NCBI GenBank assembly: GCA_949293335.1
Contig: CASFDA010000031.1
Location: 105,531 to 169,530, forward strand
Direction: 5' to 3'
Origin: an uncultured Spirochaetales bacterium
GTDB lineage: Bacteria > Spirochaetota > Spirochaetia > Sphaerochaetales > Sphaerochaetaceae
DNA: 64,000 nucleotides
Shown one piece after another: positions 48,729 through 57,609 of this stretch. Under the pieces are notes generated by a model. It saw nothing but the letters and a program-made list of their open reading frames with translations, searched no databases and was not told the DNA's origin. Each line of letters starts with the position of its first letter. The first letter of the stretch is position 1. A program made the translations under genes and the position numbers.

Positions 48729-49406
48729 TCATGCTATATTCTCAAGTATGATCCCAAGTACTGGAGCGATGACAAGGGATGGAAGGAAATCACAAGTGTT
48801 TGTCTTCCTGATGTTCAATATTCCGAGAGACAGCATCAGGAGAAGTACTCCACCGCTTTTGCTGATGAGATCAATCCCGACATCTCCAAGGATTTCTGCA
48901 AGAAAACCTGAGGCAAGGACGAAAATCCCCTGATAGGCAAAGACAACAAGAGACGAGAAGATGACACAGATGCCGTAACTGGAAGCAAACACCACTGCCA
49001 TGAATCCATCCATGACACTCTTTGTGAGAATAAGGTCATGGTTTCCCATGCTCGCTTCGAAAGCACCCACTATAGCCATCGAGCCTGCACAGAAGAGGAT
49101 CGAGGAATTGACGAATCCTGAGACAAAAGAGGAGGCATTTTCCTTTCCGACGAAGCGAACTCCGAGATTGTTCATCTTGTCGTCGATTCCTATGGCATTT
49201 CCAAGAAGACCGCCAATGATCACGCTGAAAAGAACGATGACAACGCTCCCCTCGCCCATCGCCATCCCAAGCCCGATCGTAAAAGCGATCAATCCAGTAG
49301 GCAGGGATACAGTATCCCGGAGTTTTCCGCCGAGATGTGACTTCAAAAGGATGCCCACCAAGGTACCTATGATTATTGCAACAGCATTTACGATAGTCGA
49401 GAACAT
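48729..49406 (-). CDS. DUF554 family membrane protein
   Basis: A 225-residue integral membrane protein with about six to seven hydrophobic spans. The start IVNAVAIIIGTLVGILLKSHLG and the GSMAIVGAFEASMGNHDLILTKSVMDGF segment (parts of residues 110-140) are typical of DUF554, a family of unknown function, sometimes suspected of transport. It lies between the pseudogene and the aminotransferase gene, same strand. Confidence 0.85.
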   Translation of the reverse strand: MFSTIVNAVAIIIGTLVGILLKSHLGGKLRDTVSLPTGLIAFTIGLGMAMGEGSVVIVLFSVIIGGLLGNAIGIDDKMNNLGVRFVGKENASSFVSGFVNSSILFCAGSMAIVGAFEASMGNHDLILTKSVMDGFMAVVFASSYGICVIFSSLVVFAYQGIFVLASGFLAEILGDVGIDLISKSGGVLLLMLSLGILNIRKTNTCDFLPSLVIAPVLGIILENIA

Positions 49407-49473
49407 CAGAACCCCCTAAAAGAAGACAGGCATGAAGGTTTTGCAACAAGACCTTCCACAAACGAACAGATGA

Positions 49474-50763
49474 TCAGCGTTTCACACTAAATTCACGATA
49501 TCTTCCTGCGATGATCCTGATACCCTCTTCAATCAAGCCATCATCGCCAGAATAATTAAGCCTCAGGCACTTGTCATAATGCGGATGGGGATACGGCAAC
49601 CCTCTCTCCTGTTCATCACTTCCAAAGAAGAAATATTCTCCAGGAACGGTAACAACCCCATCTTTCATCAGATCCGAATAGAATTCCAGAGTTGATATCT
49701 TAAGTTCTGGCAGGTACAACCACGTGAAGATCGATCCTTCGATGCGGTGGAAATAATATTCTGTACCCGCAAAGTATTTCCTGATAAGGCTCTCCATCCT
49801 CATTGCCTTTCCTTTGTAGAACGGACGTACGACTTCATCTGCAAGATGAGTCAGTTCCCCTGTCCTCAGAAGGTTTTCTGCCAATACTGGGCCCATGGAA
49901 CCAGTTGCGAGAGCTGCTATTGCATTCATGTTTCCAACTGCCCTGATGATCTCCTTTCTTGCAATCACAATACCTGTACGGATCGAAGGAAGTCCTATCT
50001 TTGAAAGACTCATCAAAAGTACGATATCCTCATTCCAGATCGGCTCCACATCGTCTCTGAACACTATATTCGGAAAAGGAAGGCCATAGGCATTGTCTAT
50101 GATCAGGGGAATTGAAGATTCATGCGCAAGCGATGAAAGATACCTGATCTCACTGTCTAGAAGAACATTTCCACTCGGGTTCGTAGGACGAGAAACGACC
50201 ATTGCCCCTACTTCAGGATGCTTTGAGAGATATCTAGCTACTGCTTTTCTATCCAGCGTGTATTTGAATGTCCTGTCGCCGTAGTATTCGCACTGAGACG
50301 GCACACTGACAAATGTTCCCCTCTCAATCGCCTGATCCGCATACCCGATATACTCAGGCATCAGCGGGAAAAGGAGAGTCCTGGTGCCATCTCCCGTTTT
50401 TCCTGAAAACAGATTGAAGAGATAGAACATCGCACTCTGGCTTCCATTTGTCAGGGCAACGTTATCTGCAGTAATTGGCCATCCATATTCTTTCCTGAAG
50501 AAAGTGGCGATAACTTCAAGAAAAGATACCCTCCCCTGCGGAGAATCGTAATGGCATAGGATATCCTCGAACTTGTCCCCATCCTCAAGAAGTTTCTCCA
50601 GTTCAGCCCTGTAAGCCTTTTCAACAGCTGTTATGCGGGCAGGATTTCCACCTCCGAGCGGTATTGCCCTGACTCCCTCCGGAAGAGGTTTAGCTATATC
50701 ATCCATCAGCTGGAGGATTCCTGAATGAGAAGAAAGCTTTTTGCCGAAATCTGTGAATTCCAT
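49474..50763 (-). CDS. Valine-pyruvate transaminase (AvtA-like aminotransferase)
   Basis: A fold-type I PLP aminotransferase of 429 residues. IPLGGGNPARI near the start, the central DNAYGLPFPNI, and the PLP lysine in LLMSLSKIGLPSIRTG match AvtA, which interconverts valine and alanine. Other class I specificities cannot be excluded. It diverges from the nucleotidyltransferase gene. Confidence 0.85.
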   Translation of the reverse strand: MEFTDFGKKLSSHSGILQLMDDIAKPLPEGVRAIPLGGGNPARITAVEKAYRAELEKLLEDGDKFEDILCHYDSPQGRVSFLEVIATFFRKEYGWPITADNVALTNGSQSAMFYLFNLFSGKTGDGTRTLLFPLMPEYIGYADQAIERGTFVSVPSQCEYYGDRTFKYTLDRKAVARYLSKHPEVGAMVVSRPTNPSGNVLLDSEIRYLSSLAHESSIPLIIDNAYGLPFPNIVFRDDVEPIWNEDIVLLMSLSKIGLPSIRTGIVIARKEIIRAVGNMNAIAALATGSMGPVLAENLLRTGELTHLADEVVRPFYKGKAMRMESLIRKYFAGTEYYFHRIEGSIFTWLYLPELKISTLEFYSDLMKDGVVTVPGEYFFFGSDEQERGLPYPHPHYDKCLRLNYSGDDGLIEEGIRIIAGRYREFSVKR

Positions 50764-50803
50764 AGCGTGATGTTACTCCACGCGCAGATTATAGAAAAGG
50801 TTG

Positions 50804-50832
50804 TTGTGATGCCTTTTTTCACACGCTATGAT
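50804..50832 (+). promoter_or_regulatory. Promoter of the MobA-like transferase gene
   Basis: TTGTGA (50804-50809), 17-base spacer, TATGAT (50827-50832), then AAGGTG ahead of the ATG at 50851. Confidence 0.65.
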
Positions 50833-50850
50833 CAATTTGAAGGTGATTCA

Positions 50851-51417
50851 ATGACTGTGATAGTACTTCTTGCGGGGAAAAGCACTAGAATGGGGGAAAA
50901 TAAACTCCTTTTGCCTTGGAAGGGGAAGAGAATCCTCTCCTATTCGGTGGAAGTGGCACTCAGCGTCTCAGAAAGTGTGCTTTGTGTCACAGGATTCGAG
51001 AGAGAAAGAATCGAGGAAGCACTATCTATATACCCCACTTTGAGGACTGTTTATAACAAGGACTATGAGAAGGGACAGAAGGCAAGCATCCTGAAAGGTC
51101 TTGAATGTACAGAAGGAGACGTCGCCTTCATCACTGGAGACATACCCCTTCTGGAAAGAAGGGATTTTGTTCCAGGCCTTGAGATGATAAGGCATTATGA
51201 TGCGGCAAGAGCTTACTGCAAAGACATCCCCGGACATCCAGTATTCATCAATGGAAGGCTCAGAGAGAGCCTATTGAGTACAGAAAAGAGCATCTTCTCG
51301 TTCCTTGAAGAAAAAAAACTGTACCGATACCAGGGAAGCATCGGTACAGTATTTGACATCGATACCAGAGAAAGATACAGGAAATTACTCGATGGCGATA
51401 TTTCCATCCCTGACTGA
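50851..51417 (+). CDS. MobA/MocA-like nucleotidyltransferase
   Basis: A 188-residue NTP-transferase-fold protein. VLLAGKSTRMGENKLLLPWKGK is the nucleotide-binding signature (residues 5-26), and FITGDIPLL is the metal-binding motif. Relatives attach CMP or GMP to molybdopterin or act on other small molecules; no molybdenum-cofactor genes are nearby, so the substrate is open. I start at 50851; the earlier in-frame codon at 50725 overlaps avtA. The end overlaps clpB (convergent) by 33 bases. Confidence 0.8.
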   Translation: MTVIVLLAGKSTRMGENKLLLPWKGKRILSYSVEVALSVSESVLCVTGFERERIEEALSIYPTLRTVYNKDYEKGQKASILKGLECTEGDVAFITGDIPLLERRDFVPGLEMIRHYDAARAYCKDIPGHPVFINGRLRESLLSTEKSIFSFLEEKKLYRYQGSIGTVFDIDTRERYRKLLDGDISIPD

Positions 51418-53937
51418 GAGTGCGAAGGTATGCCCTTCTGAGAAATCTCCTCCGAGGATGACCTTCGAAAGAGGATTCTCGACCCAGTTCTGGATCGCCC
51501 TTCTTATCGGACGGGCACCGAATGTCGGGTCAAAACCTTCTTTCATGACAAGGTTCTCGACATCCTCACTCCAGGAAAGGCCATAACCTTTCTGCAAGAG
51601 TCTTGCCCTCAGTTCCTCAAGCTGGAGATGGACAATCTTCCTGACTTCCTTATCACCAAGAGGATTGAACACCACGATCTCATCGATACGGTTTATGAAC
51701 TCTGGCTTGAACGCGCCAGAAATTGCCGCCATCACAGCGTTCTTCGCGTTTGCTGGATCCTTGAGTATGTACTCTGACCCGAGATTGCTCGTCATGATGA
51801 TGATCGTATTGGTGAAGTCCACGACCCTGCCCTGTCCATCTGTGAGACGGCCATCATCCAGGACCTGAAGGAGAATATTGAAGACATCAGGATGGGCTTT
51901 CTCAATCTCATCGAAGAGGATTACAGAATAAGGCCTGCGCCTCACGACCTCCGTAAGCTGCCCTCCCTGATCATAGCCTACATATCCAGGAGGAGCTCCG
52001 ATGAGACGCGAGACAGAGAATTTCTCCATATACTCGCTCATGTCGATACGGGTCAGCGCCTTCTCGTCGTCAAAGAGCTGGGATGCGAGCTTCTTCGCAA
52101 GGAGTGTCTTTCCTACCCCTGTAGGGCCAGCGAACAAGAACGAGCCGAGAGGTCTGTGTTCATCCGCGATTCCTGCCTTGTTCCTCCTGATCGCATCACT
52201 GACTGCAGCAATTGCCTCCTCCTGTCCGATTACGGACTCAGAGAGCACCTGATCGAGGTGGAGGTACTTTTCCTTCTCACTCGACATCATCTTCGACACG
52301 GGAACCCCTGTCCATATGGAGACGACACGGGCAATGTCATCTTCGGTGACCTCCTCCTTCAGAATACCTGATGAGGACTTCACCTTTTCTTCCGCATCCT
52401 CGATCTCCTTCTCGAGGGCAGGAATCTCGCCATGCTTGATCATTGCGGCGCGTGAAAGATCACCCTTGCGTTCTGCAAGTTCCTCTTCGCTCTTGAGTCT
52501 CTCAAGGTCAGCTTTCTTATCCCTCAAGGCGTTTATGCTCTCCTTCTCGTTCATCCACGAAAGATGGAGGGCATCATACTTTTCCTTGATCTCAGAAAGC
52601 TCTTCCTCAATCTTCTTCAGCCTTTCCTTGCTCGCATTGTCATCTTCCCTGGAAAGAGCCTGCTTCTCAATATTGAGCTGCAGCATCTTCCTCTGTAGCT
52701 TATCAAGTTCTTCAGGCTGGGACTCAAGCTCGATCTTTATCTGGCTTGCAGCTTCATCGACAAGATCGATTGCCTTATCTGGGAGGAACCTGTTCGTAAG
52801 GTACCTGTCAGAAAGCACCGCAGCTGCCACAAGAGCATCATCCTTGATCCGCACTCCATGGTGAACCTCGTACTTGCTCCTTATACCGCGCAGGATGGAA
52901 ATAGTATCCTCCACACTTGGTTCTTTCGTGTATACAGGCTGGAATCTGCGTTCGAGGGCCTTGTCCTTCTCGATGTACTTCCTGTACTCATCGAGTGTAG
53001 TCGCACCTATCGTATGAAGTTCGCCCCTCGCCAGAGCCGGCTTTATGAGGTTGGATGCATCTGTAGAGCCTTCAGCAGCTCCCGCACCGACAATCGTATG
53101 AAGTTCATCGATGAAGAGGATTATACTTCCGTTTGCCTTCGCAATGTCGTTGACTACTCCCTTGAGCCTCTCCTCAAACTCACCACGGTACTTTGCGCCT
53201 GCAACGAGAGCACCAAGGTCAAGAGCAAGGATCCTCTTGTCCTTCAGGGATTCTGGGACATCGCCTTTTGCAATCCTGTTCGCAAGACCTTCGACAATTG
53301 CGGTCTTTCCGACTCCAGGCTCACCGATCAGCACAGGGTTGTTCTTAGTCCTTCTTGAAAGGACCTGCATGACACGCCTGATCTCCTCATCACGTCCGAT
53401 CACAGGATCCAGCTTGTCCTCCCTGGCAAGCTTTGTCATGTCCCGGCAGTACTTTTCTAGCGCCTGATATCTCGATTCAGGATCATTATTGGTTATCCTC
53501 TCATCTCCCCTGATGCTCTTCAATGCGGTCATCACCGCGTCGTACGTGACACCATGGTCCTTGAGGACAGCGCCAGCCTTCGGATCCTCCTTGATCACAG
53601 CAAGTACAAAATGCTCACTCGAGACATATTCATCCTTGAAATCCGCGCTGATATTCTCTGCTGAGACGAATACCCTCTGCAGATCGTTTGAAAGATTCCT
53701 GTTCACAGCCCCTGAACTGCGGGGGAGAGCTGAGATTATTCCTTCAAGTTCTCCCCTGATCTCATCAGAGGATGCACCTATCTTCTCGAAAAGAGGCCTT
53801 ACAATCCCCCCTTCGTCATCGATCAGCGGGATGAGTACATGTGCGCTTATTATTTCGCTGTTTTCATTTCTGGCTGCGTTTCTGAGAGCTTCTTCTATCG
53901 CAGCCTGCATCTTCAATGTATATCTGTTTATATCCAT
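51385..53937 (-). CDS. clpB: Chaperone ClpB (Hsp100 disaggregase)
   Basis: ClpB dissolves aggregates together with DnaK/DnaJ/GrpE. Two AAA+ modules are present, with Walker A motifs GEPGVGKT and GPTGVGKT, Walker B ILFIDELH and VILFDEIE, and a coiled-coil M domain in between (about residues 400-520). The N-terminal Clp domain is full; 850 residues. A GGAGGT site precedes it. No CIRCE element is visible upstream. Confidence 0.97.
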   Translation of the reverse strand: MDINRYTLKMQAAIEEALRNAARNENSEIISAHVLIPLIDDEGGIVRPLFEKIGASSDEIRGELEGIISALPRSSGAVNRNLSNDLQRVFVSAENISADFKDEYVSSEHFVLAVIKEDPKAGAVLKDHGVTYDAVMTALKSIRGDERITNNDPESRYQALEKYCRDMTKLAREDKLDPVIGRDEEIRRVMQVLSRRTKNNPVLIGEPGVGKTAIVEGLANRIAKGDVPESLKDKRILALDLGALVAGAKYRGEFEERLKGVVNDIAKANGSIILFIDELHTIVGAGAAEGSTDASNLIKPALARGELHTIGATTLDEYRKYIEKDKALERRFQPVYTKEPSVEDTISILRGIRSKYEVHHGVRIKDDALVAAAVLSDRYLTNRFLPDKAIDLVDEAASQIKIELESQPEELDKLQRKMLQLNIEKQALSREDDNASKERLKKIEEELSEIKEKYDALHLSWMNEKESINALRDKKADLERLKSEEELAERKGDLSRAAMIKHGEIPALEKEIEDAEEKVKSSSGILKEEVTEDDIARVVSIWTGVPVSKMMSSEKEKYLHLDQVLSESVIGQEEAIAAVSDAIRRNKAGIADEHRPLGSFLFAGPTGVGKTLLAKKLASQLFDDEKALTRIDMSEYMEKFSVSRLIGAPPGYVGYDQGGQLTEVVRRRPYSVILFDEIEKAHPDVFNILLQVLDDGRLTDGQGRVVDFTNTIIIMTSNLGSEYILKDPANAKNAVMAAISGAFKPEFINRIDEIVVFNPLGDKEVRKIVHLQLEELRARLLQKGYGLSWSEDVENLVMKEGFDPTFGARPIRRAIQNWVENPLSKVILGGDFSEGHTFALSVRDGNIAIE

Positions 53938-54015
53938 AAAACACCTCCATAGTCAGGAAGCATTACCAATCACAGAAGTAAGATAATATCAAGAAATGAA
54001 GATGACAAATGCCAG

Positions 54016-54621
54016 TCAATCCCTGATGCGGAAGAAATCGAGATAACTCCTGACAAAGCCGACAGACTCATCCTCGTCAAAAGAACGGAAGAATGCGATC
54101 TGGAAGCAGAATGCCTCAAGGAGCGTGAATATATGACTCGAGACCTTATCCACATCGAGCTCGATCAGATGACCCTTCTTCACTCCATATGACAGAAGCC
54201 GCTTGAAAAGGATTGAGAGCTTTATGGTCCGGTGGTAGATGACTTCAGTAAAATCCCTGTTGTTGTAGTTCTTCTCCTGGAGCATCACTTCCAATAGCCT
54301 CGTCAGCTCCGGTTCAATTTCCTTTGCTCTCGATATGATATGCTTGCAGATCTGGACTATACGGTCGACTTCATCACCATTTTCCTCGTTGAAGGCTATC
54401 TCGGACAGTTCAGTAAAGAGACGACCAGTAACCTGCTTTACCGCATAATAGTAAATCTCTTCCTTACCTTTGAAATAAAGATAGAGGGTTGGTCGGGAAA
54501 TTCCTGATCTTTCAGCGATCAAAGAAAGGTTTGCATCACGATAACCAACATCGGCAAACACTTCCAATGCTGATTTCAATATATGTTCTTTTCTTTCCTC
54601 GTGATCAATTTTCTTTGGCAT
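54016..54621 (-). CDS. TetR/AcrR family transcriptional regulator
   Basis: A 201-residue repressor-type protein. The N-terminal HTH reads RKEHILKSALEVFADVGYRDANLSLIAERSGISRPTLYLYFKGKEEI (residues 10-56), the strongest block; the rest is the helical ligand domain. It is divergent from the superoxide reductase gene, which could be a target, but the palindrome there looks Fur/PerR-like rather than TetR-like. Confidence 0.88.
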   Translation of the reverse strand: MPKKIDHEERKEHILKSALEVFADVGYRDANLSLIAERSGISRPTLYLYFKGKEEIYYYAVKQVTGRLFTELSEIAFNEENGDEVDRIVQICKHIISRAKEIEPELTRLLEVMLQEKNYNNRDFTEVIYHRTIKLSILFKRLLSYGVKKGHLIELDVDKVSSHIFTLLEAFCFQIAFFRSFDEDESVGFVRSYLDFFRIRD

Positions 54622-54728
54622 TCTTGTGAAATTCTACTTTTAAGATGAGGAAAAGACAATAACGGGAATAAGAAAAGGGTATTCTGAAACAAAAATGAAT
54701 TGTTGAAATATATTGATATTAATTTCTT

Positions 54729-54771
54729 AATAATAATTATTATTGACTATTAAAGTATCTAAGGTTATATT
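54729..54771 (+). promoter_or_regulatory. Superoxide reductase promoter with Fur/PerR-like palindrome
   Basis: TTGACT (54743-54748), 17-base spacer, TATATT (54766-54771). A perfect 16-bp palindrome, AATAATAATTATTATT (54729-54744), overlaps the first two bases of the -35. It resembles the A/T-rich boxes of Fur or PerR metalloregulators. Confidence 0.7.
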
Positions 54772-54789
54772 GAGAATAGGAGGAAATAA

Positions 54790-55140
54790 ATGGCTGAATT
54801 TTATTTTTGTACCGAATGCGGGAATGTATTTACATCTGCAAGGAAAGCATCTGTAAACTGCTGTGGCTCAGAGTGGAAGCCACTTGAGGTCGCTGGAGAA
54901 CCGAACGAGAAGCACCAGCTCGACGAGAAAGTCGAGAATGGAAAGAGGGTTTTCTCTTCCCATCATGTGCAGGAGGAAGGACACTACTTCCCGTTCATGG
55001 CTTTCGAGAGCGAATGCGGATGCCTGAGGATCAAGACATTCAAACCTGGAGATAACGTGCACATGTGCGTGCCGGCAGACAAGAAGGGAACACTCTACTG
55101 GTTCTGCAATCTTCACGGACTATATAAGAAAGAGATCTGA
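54790..55140 (+). CDS. Desulfoferrodoxin-type superoxide reductase
   Basis: It reduces superoxide to peroxide without making oxygen, typical of anaerobes. Both iron centres are visible in 116 residues. The desulforedoxin site has C7, C10, C24 and C25. The catalytic site has H42 (preceded by E40-K41, the active-site Lys), H59, H65 (HVQEEGH), C106 and H109 (FCNLHGLY). It is shorter than the usual 125-residue form and diverges in the middle. An AGGAGG site precedes it. Confidence 0.9.
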   Translation: MAEFYFCTECGNVFTSARKASVNCCGSEWKPLEVAGEPNEKHQLDEKVENGKRVFSSHHVQEEGHYFPFMAFESECGCLRIKTFKPGDNVHMCVPADKKGTLYWFCNLHGLYKKEI

Positions 55141-56433
55141 TTGAGAGGGGCTGGTCCCCTCTTTTTCTTCTGCCTCTATCTCAACACTATCCGGGAGGGC
55201 GACAGATTCCAGTCTGGATCCGATCTGGCCACTCCTCTTTGCTATCTGATCGACCTTCCTGACAGCACCATCGAGAGCTTTCTGTGTCTGTGCGATCTCA
55301 TCCGAGAACTTATTCATCTCATGCCTTATCTTGGAAAACAGATTCCAGACCTCCTCGCTCCTCTTCTCTATCTGGAGGGTCCGGAAACCCATCTCCAGAG
55401 AGGAAATGAGTGCACTCATTGTCGTTGGGCCAGAGATTATCACCTTCTCACTTCTGATAAGGTCATCCATGAAGCCCGGTATCCTCAACAGTTCGGCATA
55501 CATGCTCTCAGAAGGGACAAACAGAATGGCAAAATCTGTCGTGCGAGGAGGATTGATGTACTTCTTCTTTATCTCTCCTGCCTCATCCTTTATTCTGGCT
55601 CGAAGCATCTTCAGAGCGTCCTCTGCACCTTTCCTGTCACTTTCAGAAGAGGCAAGGAGATACCTCTCATAATCCTCTTTCGGGAATTTGCTGTCTATTG
55701 GCAGAAACACATTGCCATCCCCTTTCCCCGGAAGCCTGAGCGCGAACTCAACTGCATCCCTTGTTGTGTTTGAGGGTCTGAAATTCTTCACATACTGTTC
55801 TGGAGTAAGCATATCGGAAAGAATCGCATCAAGCTGCAGCTCTCCCCAGGTTCCACGTGTCTTCACATTGCCAAAGAGCTTCCTCAAATCCCCCACTTCC
55901 GCTCCCAGATGCCTCATCTCTCCGATAGCATCATGGAGGCTCTCGAGGTTCTTCGACACTACAGAAAATGACTCGCTGAGACTCTTGCCGAGGCTCTCCT
56001 GGAGATTTTCTCCGACTGCGCTCTTCATCTCATCAAGCTTCCTGAAATTTATTTCCATTATCTTCTCGAGCTTGCCAGAGACCTCTTTCTCAAGTTCCCT
56101 GCTCCGTCTTTCAATCCCCTCAAGCGATGCCTGATTGCTCTTCTTCAATTCCTCGATCTCGCTGCGCATTCCATCCCGAAGAAGGGCAAAGCTCTCGTTC
56201 ATCTCCTTGCTCTCCCTCCGCTGTTCATGAAATAGTGTCTCACTCGATGTTCTGGTCATGTCCATGATCTTGAAAAGGGTATTGTTGACATCCCCTTTCA
56301 GATTCCTGAGGTCATCCGAGATACCTGAACTGTTATCCGCTTTATGCACACGGAAGATCAGGATGAGTGTCAGCAAAAGTGATAGCGACGAAATGACAAG
56401 AGGCAAATATGGAATTAATTCGTTGAAGCTCAT
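55120..56433 (-). CDS. rmuC: DNA recombination protein RmuC
   Basis: RmuC limits DNA inversion and has a predicted nuclease-like core. The protein has an N-terminal transmembrane helix, a coiled coil (about residues 60-180) and the conserved core with NVKTRGTWGELQLDAIL, DSKFPKEDYERY and DFAILFVPSESMYAELL. 437 residues. The end overlaps the superoxide reductase gene (convergent) by 21 bases. Confidence 0.93.
   Translation of the reverse strand: MSFNELIPYLPLVISSLSLLLTLILIFRVHKADNSSGISDDLRNLKGDVNNTLFKIMDMTRTSSETLFHEQRRESKEMNESFALLRDGMRSEIEELKKSNQASLEGIERRSRELEKEVSGKLEKIMEINFRKLDEMKSAVGENLQESLGKSLSESFSVVSKNLESLHDAIGEMRHLGAEVGDLRKLFGNVKTRGTWGELQLDAILSDMLTPEQYVKNFRPSNTTRDAVEFALRLPGKGDGNVFLPIDSKFPKEDYERYLLASSESDRKGAEDALKMLRARIKDEAGEIKKKYINPPRTTDFAILFVPSESMYAELLRIPGFMDDLIRSEKVIISGPTTMSALISSLEMGFRTLQIEKRSEEVWNLFSKIRHEMNKFSDEIAQTQKALDGAVRKVDQIAKRSGQIGSRLESVALPDSVEIEAEEKEGTSPSQSDLFLI
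55144..55170 (+). terminator. Terminator of the superoxide reductase gene
   Basis: AGAGGGG, 5-base loop, CCCCTCT, followed by TTTTCTTC on the plus strand. It lies inside the 3' coding part of convergent rmuC. Confidence 0.85.
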
Positions 56434-56469
56434 TTTATCAAAACAAAAGAACAGTTTTTCAGGTTACAA

Positions 56470-56500
56470 AGAAAATGGCCTTCCCTGGATAGAGAAGGCC
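56470..56500 (-). terminator. metQ terminator
   Basis: GGCCTTC (56494-56500), 10-base loop, GAAGGCC (56477-56483), then ATTTTCTTT on the minus strand. It separates metQ from rmuC. Confidence 0.75.
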
Positions 56501-56517
56501 TTATATGGCATGTTTTT

Positions 56518-57330
56518 TCAGTCTACAAGGATGACTTCGCCATTCGGATATGTCTCTGCAACATACTCCCTGACCTCATCGCTCTTGAGTGCATTCACCA
56601 GAGCAACGATCTTCGGATCATTCTCGTGTCCCTCGCGTACTGCGATCACGTTGACATATGGAGAATTGCCGCTCTCGACATAGAGGCCGTCACGCGTTGC
56701 AATCAAGCCTGCAGGAATTGCGTAGTTGCCGTTGATGACAGCTGCATCGACATCCTGAAGTGCCCTCGGCAGTGAAGCTGCCTCAATCTCCTGAATTTTG
56801 AGATTCTTCGGATTATCTGCGATATCAGAAGGAAGAGCCTCAAGACCAGCACCCTCTTTGAGCGTGATCAGCCCTGCATCCTGCAAAAGGAGAAGTGCCC
56901 TACCCTCGTTTGTTGGATCGTTAGGAACAGCAATTCTAGCTCCTTCAGGAAGACTCTCGAGAGAATCATACTTTGTGGAATAGAGTGCAATTGGCTCGAT
57001 ATGGATGCCACCTGCGTTCACAAGATGTGTTCCCTGCTCCACATTGAATGTGTCGAGATATGGAATGTGCTGGAAGTAGTTGGCATCAAGCTCCCCTGCT
57101 TCAAGAGCTGTATTCGGTGTCACATAGTCTGTGAAGTCCACGATCTCAAGTGTGTATCCCTGGGAAGCGAGGTCATCAACTACAAGATTAAGCAGAGCTG
57201 CATGAGGCTCTGGTGTTGCCCCTACTCTGATCACATTGTTATTTTCTGAAGACGAATCGCTGGCTCCACCTGCGAAGACAAATGCTACAGATGCCAAAAG
57301 TACAACAAGTACTGCAAATATTTTTTTCAT
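56518..57330 (-). CDS. metQ: Methionine ABC transporter substrate-binding protein (MetQ/NlpA)
   Basis: The periplasmic binding component of the MetNIQ uptake system. A signal peptide covers about residues 1-20 (ending VFAGGA, without a lipobox Cys, so a soluble or differently anchored form). NlpA-family segments include RVGATPEPHAALL, ELDANYFQHIPYLD, IAVPNDPTNEGRALLLLQ and AVINGNYAIPAGL. 270 residues. A TTAGGAG site precedes it. It is transcribed separately from metNI, behind a Met-rich leader ORF and hairpin. Confidence 0.93.
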   Translation of the reverse strand: MKKIFAVLVVLLASVAFVFAGGASDSSSENNNVIRVGATPEPHAALLNLVVDDLASQGYTLEIVDFTDYVTPNTALEAGELDANYFQHIPYLDTFNVEQGTHLVNAGGIHIEPIALYSTKYDSLESLPEGARIAVPNDPTNEGRALLLLQDAGLITLKEGAGLEALPSDIADNPKNLKIQEIEAASLPRALQDVDAAVINGNYAIPAGLIATRDGLYVESGNSPYVNVIAVREGHENDPKIVALVNALKSDEVREYVAETYPNGEVILVD

Positions 57331-57423
57331 GATATGTTCTCCTAATTAACTTTCAACAGATAAGATTTCCCTCAGTCGGGACGCCAAAAAATGAAAATAT
57401 AATGTCGTTGGAAAATAAAATAC
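57331..57423 (-). promoter_or_regulatory. Untranslated spacer between leader ORF and metQ
   Basis: After the leader hairpin come a T-rich run (57412-57422) and a segment with CCCGAC (57375-57380) that can pair with GTCAGGG (57429-57435) of the hairpin, one base bulged. This would be an alternative fold that opens the hairpin. A small TCCC/GGGA hairpin (57368-57381) is a competitor. Confidence 0.4.
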
Positions 57424-57441
57424 TCATGCCCTGACGGGCAT
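57412..57441 (-). terminator. Candidate attenuator hairpin overlapping the Met leader ORF
   Basis: ATGCCC (57436-57441), GTCA loop, GGGCAT (57426-57431), then GAGTATTTTATTTTC. The short stem and the 5-base gap before the T-rich run suggest a modest terminator. It overlaps the last codons and the stop of the leader ORF. Confidence 0.5.
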
Positions 57442-57495
57442 CATCATGGAGGAAGCGTACATAGCTGACATATAGAAGTAAGTTGTTCTTGTCAT
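57424..57495 (-). CDS. Methionine-rich leader peptide of metQ (candidate attenuator ORF)
   Basis: A 23-codon ORF read on the minus strand: MTRTTYFYMSAMYASSMMMP followed by VRA and TGA. Five of the 22 residues after the start are Met (positions 9, 12, 17, 18, 19), three in a row. It has a strong AGGAGGAG ribosome site and a promoter immediately upstream. The third consecutive Met codon forms the first bases of a 6-bp hairpin followed by a T-rich run. This is the layout of amino-acid leader peptides such as those for His or Trp, here for methionine upstream of a methionine-binding protein. Function is inferred only. Confidence 0.6.
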   Translation of the reverse strand: MTRTTYFYMSAMYASSMMMPVRA

Positions 57496-57522
57496 GTGTC
57501 TTCTCCTCCTAACTTGTGAATG

Positions 57523-57551
57523 AGAATACAGAAAAGTGCAAAGATATGCAA
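57523..57551 (-). promoter_or_regulatory. metQ leader promoter
   Basis: TTGCAT (57546-57551), 17-base spacer, TATTCT (57523-57528) on the minus strand, just after the metI terminator and about 30 bases before the leader ATG. Confidence 0.6.
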
Positions 57552-57561
57552 CAAATTTTCA

Positions 57562-57604
57562 GAAAAAAATGACTTATCTGAACAGCTAAATCAGATAAGT
57601 CATT
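57562..57604 (-). terminator. metNI terminator
   Basis: A perfect 14-bp stem (AATGACTTATCTGA/TCAGATAAGTCATT) with a 9-base loop, followed by TTTTT on the minus strand. It ends the metNI transcript and isolates metQ. Confidence 0.93.
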
Positions 57605-57609
57605 ATATT

